From assembly GCA_002315435.1 (NCBI GenBank), contig DCFW01000001.1:1-19216 (forward strand): a stretch of DNA of 19,216 nucleotides, read 5' to 3'. Shown in pieces: positions 1-9,200 of this stretch. Both the position numbers and the translations under genes were made by a program. Within the stretch, counting starts at the first letter, position 1; every line of letters starts with the position of its first letter. This DNA is from Bacteroidales bacterium UBA1794 (lineage in GTDB: Bacteria; Bacteroidota; Bacteroidia; Bacteroidales; Bacteroidaceae). The notes under the pieces were generated by a model, which saw only the letters and a program-made list of their open reading frames with translations, ran no database searches and had not been told where the DNA came from.

Positions 1-1
1 G

Positions 2-124
2 ATAAGGCAGACACTCATGTACTACATAGACCTCTATATGTGCTGCGAAAATCCGGAAAAAGCATGGCTAAAAATCATTAATCAGTCCAATTTATCACCT
101 CCGGAACCGTCACTTTTTGATTAG
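2..124 (+). CDS. 3' end of an unrecognised protein gene (truncated by window edge)
   Basis: Reading frame 2 is open from the window edge to a TAG stop at 122-124 and gives about 40 residues with protein-like composition, including NPEKAWLKIINQSN and the terminus PPEPSLFD. The other two plus frames carry stops (for example TAA at 85-87), so this frame is the natural choice. A hairpin followed by a T-run starts about 25 bases after the stop, as expected at the end of a plus-strand transcript. I do not recognise the family from so short a tail, so no function is assigned. The 5' part lies outside the window. Confidence 0.55.
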   Translation: MRQTLMYYIDLYMCCENPEKAWLKIINQSNLSPPEPSLFD

Positions 125-148
125 GGGGCTTACTTTTCAAAAAAAATA

Positions 149-189
149 GTTCAGACTACCATTACATTGGTTATCTGAACCACTTTTTT
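149..189 (+). terminator. Intrinsic terminator after the first gene
   Basis: Inverted arms GTTCAGA (149-155) and TCTGAAC (174-180) are perfectly complementary. An inner ACC/GGT pairing extends the stem, and a run of six T follows at 184-189. The position just downstream of the stop at 124 fits termination of the plus-strand gene. Confidence 0.7.
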
Positions 190-235
190 ATGCTTTTAAG
201 GTTTTACCGGACACCAATAACTTCTTATATAAAAT

Positions 236-271
236 GCCTGCCCTGCTTCAATAGCATCGGCAGGCTTTTTT
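236..271 (+). terminator. Second hairpin terminator, possibly bidirectional
   Basis: GCCTGCC (236-242) pairs with GGCAGGC (259-265), a perfect 7-bp GC-rich stem with a 16-nt loop, followed on the plus strand by six T (266-271). On the minus strand the stem is followed by ATTTTATATAAG, a weaker T-rich stretch, so it may also stop transcripts arriving from the minus-strand operon that ends at 514. No other obvious terminator lies between 272 and 513. Confidence 0.7.
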
Positions 272-354
272 ATTATAGACTTTACTGTTTGTTGATGCAT
301 GTATTTCTCGTTGTGCTATAGTGTATTTCTCCAAAAGAATACCTGCAAAACTTA

Positions 355-439
355 TTTCTACAGTTGTAGAAATGCTTTTCTACGAATGTAAAACATGTGC
401 CACGGCCGTAAAAATGCTTTTCTACAACCGTAAAAAATG
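355..439. repeat. Four tandem ~21-bp palindromic repeats
   Basis: Four imperfect units follow each other without spacers: 355-375, 376-397, 398-417 and 418-439. Each fits the pattern TTYTAC-N4-GTARAA followed by ATG or ATGC, so each unit is itself a short inverted repeat around a variable 4-base centre (AGTT, GAAT, GGCC, AACC). Unit 3 has a diverged left half (TGCCAC). Because neighbouring units also pair with each other, the strand can fold in several ways, for example GTAGAAA with TTTCTAC around 367-383. Apart from this array and the two hairpins, nothing gene-like is visible in 125-513. The role is unknown; an interspersed intergenic repeat or a protein-binding array are both possible. Confidence 0.7.
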
Positions 440-513
440 AAAATGCAAATGAGCAACGCAAAGAATGCCCCTTAGTATCTAGAGTTTTCCCTGTGTTGAT
501 TGGATGTATTTGA

Positions 514-1536
514 TTAGATCTTTCGTTTGTAAATCTTTCCGCTGATGATCAGCACTCCTAATACAAGGTAGAGGTAGAAGGTGATGATACGCCAAATGAA
601 TGTGGCAACCAAGGCTTCACCCGGACTATCGAAGTAGCTGGCATAGGAGATTTGGAAGATGTATTCACTGATACCGCTTCCTCCGGGAGTAGGGCTGACC
701 ATCTGAGTGATCCATAATACTAATTGACGCATAAACGCAAGCAATTGATCGCCTTTGCAGCTAAAAGCAAAGAGCAAAGCATTTACCACCAAGTATCTTG
801 AAGTCCATGATGCGGTAGTGAGCAAGAAGGTTTTCACCCAATATCCGAAACTTTTTCCTCGCATCTCATTGGCACTTGTCAATAAGTCATCAGCGAACAC
901 GGCAATTTTATTTTGCCATTTGCGGCAGATCCTAAAGCGGGATATCCACATAAAGAAGCGTTTCATCTGTTGCGGACAGCGGAAGAGTGCCAGATACAAC
1001 ATGAAGGTATACAGTGCAATGAGCACATACATCAAGCTGAATATGAATGTCAATCCGTCTGAAAAGCCGGAGGTGGATCCGTATAACTCTTTTGCCGGAT
1101 AGAACAACATAATGATGGGCATGAATACGGTGAGTACGAGCTCATCAAAAAAGACGCAAATCATCATTATAGTCAATGATCTACCGGCTTGAATGCCTTC
1201 GCGGTTGAGGAAGATAACGATCAATCCACTTCCTCCAATGGCTGATGGGGTCACCGATGATGTGAATTCACAAAGAGTATTCACATAAAAACATCTTTTC
1301 CATGATAATTCTCCATCGGCAAGAAGATGATAGCGCACTATGGCAGCTGCATCGCGCCCGATGATGAATATGAATCCTGCCACTATTCCCAGGATTAGCG
1401 AGTAAGTGACTTTTAGTCCGCTGAAATATCCCGGGCGGTAATCTTTCATGATGAGCCAGGCAATCACCGCAAACCCAAATGCAATGGGCAGAACGAGGGA
1501 AAAAACCGAGAATAATTTGTTTCCTTTTCCTTTCAT
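514..1536 (-). CDS. UPF0104 / LPG-synthase-TM-like integral membrane protein
   Basis: A 340-residue polytopic membrane protein with hydrophobic segments near residues 9-30, 42-62, 118-145, 160-185, 240-258, 265-282 and 310-335. Two glycine/proline motifs typical of the lysylphosphatidylglycerol-synthase transmembrane family (PF03706, the MprF flippase-like domain) are present: EFTSSVTPSAIGGSG at 90-104 and SPTPGGSGISEY at 281-292. The cytosolic aminoacyl-transferase domain of full MprF is absent, so this is the membrane module alone, a form common in Bacteroidota and often encoded beside envelope-polymer genes. Its ATG directly abuts the TAA of the upstream LtaS-like gene, with AAGAGA just before it, so the two are probably translationally coupled. 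Lipid or lipid-linked-glycan translocation is an inference; the substrate is unknown. Confidence 0.82.
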   Translation of the reverse strand: MKGKGNKLFSVFSLVLPIAFGFAVIAWLIMKDYRPGYFSGLKVTYSLILGIVAGFIFIIGRDAAAIVRYHLLADGELSWKRCFYVNTLCEFTSSVTPSAIGGSGLIVIFLNREGIQAGRSLTIMMICVFFDELVLTVFMPIIMLFYPAKELYGSTSGFSDGLTFIFSLMYVLIALYTFMLYLALFRCPQQMKRFFMWISRFRICRKWQNKIAVFADDLLTSANEMRGKSFGYWVKTFLLTTASWTSRYLVVNALLFAFSCKGDQLLAFMRQLVLWITQMVSPTPGGSGISEYIFQISYASYFDSPGEALVATFIWRIITFYLYLVLGVLIISGKIYKRKI

Positions 1537-3654
1537 TTATCTCTTTAATACGTAATGAATTGCTTGATAATTGGCAATGGCTCTCTTCAGCAATTCATTG
1601 TCAATTTGTTTATTTTCATGTCCCGTGGTTGACGTATAGGCTTGTTGTGTGATATCAAACTGTTTGCTACGTTTCACGGGTGAAAGTATCATTAATGATT
1701 TGTCTTCCCAATATCCCAGATCCTGATAAGTAGCTGCAAAGGCTCTTGGATGATAACCTTTGTGCAAGATGTCTTGTCCATAAAAATGGGAGGTGTAATT
1801 GAAATGAAGCAACCCGAAAAGGGTAGGCATCAAATCTATCTGCGACATCAATGTATTGTTTTGTTGAGGTTTTATGAATCCCGGAGCATAGATAAGTGCC
1901 GGAATGTGATAATTCTCAAGAGGTATGTCCGTGCTGCCTGCACTTGAAGCGCAGTGATCAGCCGTGATAACAAATACCGTGTTGCTGAACCAAGGTTCGT
2001 GCGATGCCATCTCTATGAATTTACCGATAGCATAATCCGTATATTTCACCCCACCTTCGCGACTTTTCTTGCTGGACGGAATGTCGATATGTCCGTCGGG
2101 GTAGGTGAATGGGCGGTGGTTACTGACTGTCATGATATGTCCGAAGAAAGGAGTTCCCTTTGAAGCATCCTTATTAAAGACCTTGATTGCCTTATTAAAC
2201 ATGTCTTCGTCACACACTCCCCACACATTCTTGAAAGTGATTTCGTTAGGGTTGAAGTTTTTCTGATCGATAACCTTATAGTCATTTCCTTCGAAGAAGG
2301 TTTTCATGTTGTCAAAGAAACTGTCTCCACCATACATGAATTGTACGTTGTAACCCTTTTGACGAAGTATCTCGCCGGTAGAAAACAATCCTCCGTTATT
2401 CTTACGTTTAATGATGCTCTCGCCCGGACTGGGAGGTACGCACAATGTCACAGCCTCCAAACCGCGCACGGTTCTGTTGCCTACGGCATATAAGTTGTTA
2501 AGGCAAAGACTGCTTTTTGCCAATTTATCCAAATTGGGCGTAAGGTTCTCTTTGTTGCCGTAGTGACCGAGATAATCTCCACTCATGCTCTCAATTGTGA
2601 TCAGTACAATATTCTTATGCAACTCGGGTTGTGAGGATTTGATTACTTGAGTATTTTGGATGCCGCTATGATATTGGGTATGCAAAGCTTTGAAAACGTC
2701 TTTCCACGGCAGAGTCGCATAAAACTGATTGTAATCCAATTCATTGCTGACATATGCGTTGCAAAACTTTACATAGCCATTGGCTTGCAATTCATTCACG
2801 TATGTATTGTCGTTCTGTTGAAATAAAGCAGTCACATTCAAAAGACCGAAACTGCAGACTGCCATTATCAGGTAAACTACTGAACACACTGCCTTTTCTT
2901 TGCCTGAAGGTAATGTCTTGAAATCCTTAGCAGCAATGTCTCTCAACAGCAGATAAGTAATGCCTAAGGAGATAAGTGCCAATCCTGAGAGCAATGGTAT
3001 CATTGGATAGGATTCAAAGATATTGCCAATCACTTCGTTGGTATAAACCAAGTAATCTACTGCAATGAAATTGTATCTTACTCCGAATTCACTCCAAAAG
3101 AAATATTCGGCAATGACGTTGAATAGCGTTACGGTTACATATACAAACATCATTGTGCCGTATGTATATTGTCTCCAGCGTGCACGGACAGAAGGGATGA
3201 AAGTGCGGATAGCAAAGCTAATGAACTTCCAAAGTATAATGTAACAAATAATGCGTGTTAGCGGCTTGTTGAATTCACGAAGCGGTGTGTTGAAGAACTC
3301 CAATACCACAAAGAGCAGTGCCAGAACAAAAAGAATGGTCATGCTCCATGATTTACTATATTTCTTCTCTGACCAGAATAGAAGATAAATCCAATAGAAT
3401 ACAATGCTGATGGTACTTACCAGCAAATCGTTAAAAGCTCCGAGGACGAATATTTCTATCCATTCGGTAACGGAGAAACTAACTTGGGTTTGACCGTTGA
3501 AGAGTAGAATAATTCTTAGGATAAATCCCAAGACAAGGGTGAGTCCCGTTACTTTAAAGAAACTCCCTGTATACAATTTTATATCTGAATAAGTACGCAT
3601 CATAAAGCAATTGAATAATTGCGCAAAGATATATTCTTTTATATGATTATTCAT
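1537..3654 (-). CDS. LtaS-like sulfatase-family phosphoglycerol/phosphoethanolamine transferase
   Basis: A 705-residue protein with an N-terminal membrane half (hydrophobic segments about 34-52, 68-92, 104-122, 133-150, 166-186, 218-237, 257-278) and an exported alkaline-phosphatase-superfamily domain from about 346. Metal and catalytic positions can be read by analogy with LtaS: E355 in ITIESMSGD, the likely nucleophile T395 in GNRTVRG, H513 in SNHRPF, and D566-H567 in ITADHCAS. A threonine nucleophile, not the formylglycine Cys/Ser-x-Pro-x-Arg motif, points to a polyol-phosphate or phosphoethanolamine transferase and away from a true sulfatase. Bacteroidota are not known for classical lipoteichoic acid, so the acceptor is open. 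A -7-like box exactly 22 nt upstream supports the ATG at 3654; the alternative starts Met18/Met19 would leave 12 or 13 residues before the first long hydrophobic run. It is coupled to the UPF0104 gene downstream. Confidence 0.85.
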   Translation of the reverse strand: MNNHIKEYIFAQLFNCFMMRTYSDIKLYTGSFFKVTGLTLVLGFILRIILLFNGQTQVSFSVTEWIEIFVLGAFNDLLVSTISIVFYWIYLLFWSEKKYSKSWSMTILFVLALLFVVLEFFNTPLREFNKPLTRIICYIILWKFISFAIRTFIPSVRARWRQYTYGTMMFVYVTVTLFNVIAEYFFWSEFGVRYNFIAVDYLVYTNEVIGNIFESYPMIPLLSGLALISLGITYLLLRDIAAKDFKTLPSGKEKAVCSVVYLIMAVCSFGLLNVTALFQQNDNTYVNELQANGYVKFCNAYVSNELDYNQFYATLPWKDVFKALHTQYHSGIQNTQVIKSSQPELHKNIVLITIESMSGDYLGHYGNKENLTPNLDKLAKSSLCLNNLYAVGNRTVRGLEAVTLCVPPSPGESIIKRKNNGGLFSTGEILRQKGYNVQFMYGGDSFFDNMKTFFEGNDYKVIDQKNFNPNEITFKNVWGVCDEDMFNKAIKVFNKDASKGTPFFGHIMTVSNHRPFTYPDGHIDIPSSKKSREGGVKYTDYAIGKFIEMASHEPWFSNTVFVITADHCASSAGSTDIPLENYHIPALIYAPGFIKPQQNNTLMSQIDLMPTLFGLLHFNYTSHFYGQDILHKGYHPRAFAATYQDLGYWEDKSLMILSPVKRSKQFDITQQAYTSTTGHENKQIDNELLKRAIANYQAIHYVLKR

Positions 3655-3666
3655 AAGAAAAACTTA

Positions 3667-3697
3667 AAAAACCTCACAAAAGAATTGTGAGGTTTTT
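3667..3697 (-). terminator. Intrinsic terminator ending the SusCD-phosphoesterase operon
   Basis: AAAAACCTCAC (3667-3677) and GTGAGGTTTTT (3687-3697) form a perfect 11-bp stem around a 9-nt loop. Read on the minus strand, the stem ends in a run of six T. It sits 18 bases past the stop of the phosphoesterase gene and 12 bases before the next start, so it separates the two minus-strand operons. Confidence 0.85.
3677..3684 (-). promoter_or_regulatory. Putative -7 box of the LtaS-like gene, inside the terminator loop
   Basis: On the minus strand the bases read TTCTTTTG, one mismatch from the Bacteroides -7 consensus TAnnTTTG. Twenty-two bases separate it from the ATG at 3654, the same gap seen for three other genes here. 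A weak TTTA lies 17 bp upstream as a possible -33 element. The box spans the terminator loop and one stem base, so the assignment is tentative. Confidence 0.35.
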
Positions 3698-3715
3698 CTA
3701 ATAAATAGATTAGTA

Positions 3716-4702
3716 TCAAGGATGTAAGAAGTCGTCAGGGAAATTAATATGATTGATGATCGTTTTATTTCTTAACCTGATCCATGTCTCGAAGCTACGT
3801 TTGCCTTCAGTCAATACAATAACGCGAGCTCCATTTCCATTAGGGATCTCATTGTACACGGTGTTTCCTCCTGAGAATCGTCCATACCCCAGAGCGATGC
3901 CTTTCCAATAGGTCACATAATCATTTATATGATCATGACCTACAAATGTAGCCATCACATCACCGCATTCAAGCAATGATTGGAATAGTCCCGAATTTAC
4001 TTTCGGGCAACAAACAGTTTCTTTGCGTGTCCCTATCAGTTCATTCCCATCTGTAGATGAAGCGTCGGCATATTCGGGAAAAGGTATGTGGAAGAAAGCC
4101 ATTGCAGGCATGGGCTTATTTCCGTTTTGTTTGGTGAATGAAGCAGATATCTTTCTATACCATTCAACTTGATCGGCGTGTATCCAATCATATCCTTTTG
4201 TCTGCTTGGCACTAGAGTAAGAATTACTGTCGAAACAATACAAAATGAATGAATCCTTTTTGGTCTCCGGATCTTTGATTGTAAGTGTATAGTTGGATAC
4301 TCCTGTTATTCCGGGTGTAGTGGACATAAGGCATCCTTCTTTCTGTTTTACGTATTCGTAAATTTCTTTACGAGTCATGTCTTGTTCATCATCGTGATTA
4401 CCGAAGACATAAGCGAAAGGAAGGTGGCGACTGATCACCGGCTCAAACGCACGGTCAAGTCCTATCTTTGCAGGTCTGGAGTAAACAAGATCACCTGTAT
4501 ATACTACTAAATCAGGTTTCTCTGCATCAAGCACTGAGTCCATACATGCTTTAGCTATTTCAGAGTTCGGGTCGTTTGCTTTCCAGTGAATATCCGTAAA
4601 CTGAACGATCTTAAACTGACGGTCCTTATTAAATTGCAGTTGTTGAGCTTGCAATGTATTTAAGGCCATTAAAGCTGCGATAATAAAAATGATTCTTCTC
4701 AT
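3716..4702 (-). CDS. Secreted calcineurin-like metallophosphoesterase
   Basis: A 328-residue protein with an N-terminal signal peptide (hydrophobic core about 4-17, probable cleavage after LQAQ). All metal-site motifs of the calcineurin-like phosphoesterase fold are present: D37 and H39 in FTDIHW, D71 in YTGDL, N102-H103 in FGNHDD, H205 in FFHIP, and H256/H258 in VGHDH. This set predicts a dinuclear-metal phosphomonoesterase or phosphodiesterase, similar in type to the Dcr2/Siz1-like and YaeI-like groups. Export to the periplasm or cell surface is likely; there is no lipobox. It is the last gene of the four-gene operon, 9 bp after susD and followed by a strong terminator. The context implies that it dephosphorylates, or cleaves a phosphodiester in, the ligand captured by the SusC/SusD pair. 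The substrate cannot be read from sequence. Confidence 0.88.
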   Translation of the reverse strand: MRRIIFIIAALMALNTLQAQQLQFNKDRQFKIVQFTDIHWKANDPNSEIAKACMDSVLDAEKPDLVVYTGDLVYSRPAKIGLDRAFEPVISRHLPFAYVFGNHDDEQDMTRKEIYEYVKQKEGCLMSTTPGITGVSNYTLTIKDPETKKDSFILYCFDSNSYSSAKQTKGYDWIHADQVEWYRKISASFTKQNGNKPMPAMAFFHIPFPEYADASSTDGNELIGTRKETVCCPKVNSGLFQSLLECGDVMATFVGHDHINDYVTYWKGIALGYGRFSGGNTVYNEIPNGNGARVIVLTEGKRSFETWIRLRNKTIINHINFPDDFLHP

Positions 4703-4711
4703 AATACTTTA

Positions 4712-6202
4712 TTATTTTAACCACCAAGTCTTTTGGCTGATAGCATCATTCCCGCCGAATTGAGAAGTGATGGCTGCTTGTACATTTGTGGTGTTATTGG
4801 TAAGTTCACTACTTGGGTACATGAATCTGTATGGCAGGGTAGTTCCTGATGCATGTGCCAATTGCGGATAGCCGATGCGTAAACATTCATAATAAGCCAG
4901 CCACATGTTTCCTTGAAGGAAAGTAGGGATATATTTCTGAACTCCTATTCTTTCCAGCTTCTGATCTGTTGACAATGACGAGCTGTAAGACACTCCATCT
5001 CCACTCAGGTAAGAGGTGGCTGCATCAACAGAGAGATAAGAAGAGAAGTCGGTAGCATAAGTTTCGTCGAATTTGAATGACGCTTTCACTGCTGTTTCAT
5101 AATAACTCTTGTCATCACCGGTAATCCATCCACGTACAACCGCTTCAGCCAGAATCAATTGTTGTTCAGGATACCCCAATAAAATCATCGGTTCGTTTGT
5201 AGCACTTTTATAATAGCGGGTTTGTGGCTTTGAACTATTACCGGCCAAAGCTTTGGCGTATGCATCGCTTACTGAAATTATAGGATCACAACCATCATAA
5301 GCAGTAAAGTCGTTTATGGCTTTTGCAGCTGTAGCGGCATTCGGTGTTTGGGTAGCTTTTGCAAACAGTCGTGGATCTTTCAGCGATGTTAATAGTGAAA
5401 TGTATGTTCCGTCCATATACATTCCGGAACCGAAACTACTACTATTATAATATGGGTATCTATTGTCCGCTTGATCAAGGAATACCATTTGTCCGTTATC
5501 GTCATTGCTTGCCATTAGTGGTTCTGAATTTACAATAGATGCAAATTCAGATGCAATATTTGTTCCGCCGACGGACGTTTTGCCTGACAGTGTCATTAAA
5601 ATACGTAGACGGTATGCATTAATCAGTTTACGCCATTTGGTGAGGTTGCCGTTGTAAACGATATCACCACTGATTATTGCCGAACTATTTTGCTTTAAGA
5701 TAGTGTTTGCTGAATCCAGCTCGTTCAATATACCTGTGAATACTTTCTCTTGTGTATCGTATGTCGGTTTGAAATTGCTTGCAGATTCTCCCTTTAAGGC
5801 ATCACTGTAAGGAATATCTCCAAAGTTCATCGTGAGTTTATAGAAATAGTGAGCCCTGAAGAAAAGTCCCAAGGCCTTATATACCGGCTCGCTATTTGTC
5901 TTTGACAGTTCTATCATTTTTGTTACGTCTCGTAATTGATCATAATAATCAAATGAACCTCTATCCCATTTATACCATTGATAAGTATTTTCTCCATCAG
6001 TCTCTACCAACATTCTCGTTGCATAATAAGGATCGGTACTTGTTTCAGAAAAGGCATTGTAAGCAATGTCGGTTAATAATAGTGACGGTTCAGTGGTAGT
6101 GGGATTGTTGGGGTCAACATTCATGGTTTCCAAATTCATACATGAAGTGTTGAAAGATATGCTTATTACAATGGTAATGGCAAATATAATATATTTTTTC
6201 AT
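4712..6202 (-). CDS. SusD/RagB-family nutrient-binding outer-membrane lipoprotein
   Basis: A 496-residue protein with a lipoprotein signal peptide: a hydrophobic stretch at 5-17 and Cys21 in NTSC as the likely lipidated residue. The mature N-terminus NVDPNNPTTTEPSLLL is characteristic of the SusD-like group with the SusD-like_2 fold. Later helical segments such as PVYKALGLFFRAHYFYKLT and KWRKLINAYRLRILM match the TPR-like framework of SusD proteins. SusD proteins cap the SusC barrel on the cell surface and bind the ligand before import. The start lies 11 bp after the susC stop, with an AG-rich AAAGAGAT before the ATG. Family membership is clear, but the bound ligand is unknown. The phosphoesterase next door hints at a phosphate-containing molecule. 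Confidence 0.92.
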   Translation of the reverse strand: MKKYIIFAITIVISISFNTSCMNLETMNVDPNNPTTTEPSLLLTDIAYNAFSETSTDPYYATRMLVETDGENTYQWYKWDRGSFDYYDQLRDVTKMIELSKTNSEPVYKALGLFFRAHYFYKLTMNFGDIPYSDALKGESASNFKPTYDTQEKVFTGILNELDSANTILKQNSSAIISGDIVYNGNLTKWRKLINAYRLRILMTLSGKTSVGGTNIASEFASIVNSEPLMASNDDNGQMVFLDQADNRYPYYNSSSFGSGMYMDGTYISLLTSLKDPRLFAKATQTPNAATAAKAINDFTAYDGCDPIISVSDAYAKALAGNSSKPQTRYYKSATNEPMILLGYPEQQLILAEAVVRGWITGDDKSYYETAVKASFKFDETYATDFSSYLSVDAATSYLSGDGVSYSSSLSTDQKLERIGVQKYIPTFLQGNMWLAYYECLRIGYPQLAHASGTTLPYRFMYPSSELTNNTTNVQAAITSQFGGNDAISQKTWWLK

Positions 6203-6213
6203 ATCTCTTTATC

Positions 6214-9200
6214 TTAAAAATTAATATTAGCACTAAGTCCTATATATCTGGATGAAGGATCTTGCAGATCTCCGTCTGACGCTCCGAAATCAGGATCAAT
6301 GTAAGGCATCTTCTTCAATACGGCCACATTGTTGCAGAAGAGTGTCAGGTTCATGCTTTTTACGCGCATCGTTTTCTTCACCAGATCCGTCATATCATAA
6401 CTTATAGCAATGCGTCTTACCTTCAAATAGCTTCTACTGAATGTGTTGGCAAAGTAGCTGTTCTCTTTGGTTGTAACCACAGCACGGTATGGATATTGTT
6501 GGCTCCATGTTTGTATGTTTACAGCCGTAGTATTGGTTTGATAAGTTCTGGAATCTGAAGTGATGTTTCCATAAGAATCATAGTCTGCAGATCCACCGGT
6601 CAGATTCACTCCTTTGGGAACAAAGATAGCCTTGTTGCCATTGTCATATTCAGCTTGGCGATAGATGGTTGATTTGGGATGGCTTCCTCCCCACCACATC
6701 TTTTCTACAGTAGTTGAAACCAAAGTACCACCGAGTGCTCCATCAAAGTTTAAATCCAGCGAGAACTTTTTATATTTGAATGTATTTTGGAATCCGAATC
6801 TCCAATCAGGATCAGAGTTACCGATATTTGTGTAGTATGGGCTAACAGTAGGTAAACCTGTTGTAGCATCCAATATAACGCGTCCGTCGCCTGATTTAGT
6901 CCATTCGTGGTAGTACATTGCATCCGCTCTGTCGCCTACGTGTTGGTTGTTATATGTTGCATTGCCGCCATATATTTTCGTTAGCTTTTTGACGTTAGTA
7001 CTCCAATTCATGGTTGTATTCCACTTCAATTTAGAATTATTGATAGGTGTGGCATGCACAATGAATTCAAATCCGTTAGTAGCATATTCATTTCCATTTA
7101 CGTAGATGTTATCAAACTCCGAAGCCGAAGATACCGGCATTTGTAATATTTGGTTTTGATCAAGCATATGGTAATAAGTTGCTTCAAGACTTATTCTGTT
7201 CTTCAAGAAAGAGGTAGACAAACCAACTTCAAAGGAAGTGGTCTTCTGCGGTTTTAATTTAGAGTTCTTTAATGTTGAAGGATAAGTAGTAGATGGAGTG
7301 CTTCCATAAAGAACCCCCGGCGAATAAGTTGAATAAAGTGAATAGGGATCAAGATCACTAGACACTTGAGCAAAGGCTCCACTAGCTTTCAGGTAATCGA
7401 CCCAGTCAGGCATCTTGATATATTGCGATACTAATGTACTTAATGAAACCGAAGGATAGAAATAGGAATTATATCCTGATGCAAGAGTTGATGACCAGTC
7501 GTTTCTGCCGGTAACGGTTAAGAATACAGCTTTGTAGAAGTCAAAATCAAATGACCCATAGACACTTTCTATCCCTTTCTCGGTAAGTGAATTGGTTGTT
7601 TTCACCGGATTCAAACTATTACCCATATTGTACACACGAGGTACGATCAGTCCATCTGTTGATTGAGTAGAGTATCTGAGGCTTTTGTAGTAGACCGATG
7701 AACCGATGTTCGATGTCATATTAAAATTGTTGTTGAAAGCATGCGTATAGGTTACTAACACATCTGAATTCACATCCAATTGATCTGTATTGTATGTCTT
7801 GTAATCACCGTTGCGCGAGTCACTATAACTCATATATGATTTAGGCGATTTCATATCTTCAAACAAGTTCTTAATATGTCCGGCTCCTCTAATTTGCGCA
7901 CTTAACCCCGGGAATATGTCCCAATTAAGTTTCATCTGCCCGTTTATCGTATTTCTATCATGTTTCTCGGTAAGTTCATAGGTCGCAAAATAGGGATTGT
8001 TGTACCATGCATAGTTGTAATTGGCTTGTCTGGTGCCGTATGAATCCGGTCGATAAAGATGTTGTGCCAATTCTTTTCCGTTGACATCTCCACCCATCCA
8101 TAATACCAAGGTGTAAATGTAATTCTTCGGACCATATCCGTAACGAGGATAGTTGGGAGAATACACCTTATTATATGACAAGTCAGCTGACAGACTTAAG
8201 TTGTTTGTCAGGTTGAAAACACTATTAAAGTTTAGTCCTCCCGTGTATACCGAAGTATTGGGTACACAACCTTTTTGCTTGGCAAAGTCTCCGTTGAAGA
8301 CATAGTTTGATTTGTTCGTTTTATTGGATATTCCAAAGGTTGCCTTCGTGATGATACCTGTTTGTAGGAAGTCTTTCAAGTTATTGTGGTATTCCCATGC
8401 AATAGGAACTCTTTCGTAGGTAGATCTGTCATCATAAGCAGATCCGGAGACATCTCCCCACCAATTCACCGTTTCTCCTGTCTTGATATTGCGTATAGGA
8501 CTGTTCCATTGTGCTATCTTTTTGTTTCCGCTGAAACCAGGTCCCCATTCCATATCACCGTCTGATACACCTCCGTCGGCACCATCCCAGAATTCATATT
8601 TACCCTGAGAACCTCCACCGAATTGTTTTTGTGTGGTAGGGAAGGCTGTGTATCCGGCTGTAACCATCGTTGTGATGTTGGCTGTAATTGACATACCTTG
8701 TTGCTTAGCCAGTTTCGTAGTGATCATGATGGCTCCGTCTTTTCCTCTGGAGCCATACAAGGCTGCAGCAGCTGTTCCTTTAAGTACATTGATACTTTCA
8801 ATGTTTGCAGGAGATACATCAAAAAGGTCTGTTTCGATAGGGATACCGTCGACAACAATAAGCGGCGTCTTACCTCTCAGGGTGAATGACGGCGCTTGGA
8901 ATAATCCGGTAGGATTATCCACCGTCAATCCGGCAACCATACCAGACATTGCATTACCCACATTCAGCGTACCGGGTTGGTCCAACGCTTCCGTACTTAT
9001 TGACTGTGTGGCATAGCCTAATTTCATTTTATCCTGTTTGATCCCGATGGCTGTAACCACTACTTCGTTAATGGCATTTACATTCTCATTAAGCTTCACA
9101 TTCACTCTGTCACTCTTAACAATTTGTTCCACAGTTTTGTAGCCTAAGAATGAGAATATCAACACATCTCCATCCGAAGCATTTATGGAATAGTCACCAT

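Noticed and set aside
355..439. CRISPR array
   Set aside because: Units are contiguous with no 25-40 bp spacers, the only variable part is a 4-base centre, and no cas gene is nearby.
755..1102. 115-codon plus-strand open frame antisense to the UPF0104 gene
   Set aside because: Its low-complexity, lysine-rich translation lies wholly inside a well-supported membrane-protein gene on the other strand.
1537..3654. True sulfatase
   Set aside because: The Cys/Ser-x-Pro-x-Arg formylglycine motif is absent; the nucleophile position carries Thr in GNRTVRG, as in LtaS-type transferases.
8633..9016. 127-codon plus-strand open frame antisense to susC
   Set aside because: It lies entirely opposite the plug-coding part of susC, with no promoter or protein family signal; it reflects the codon use of the real gene.
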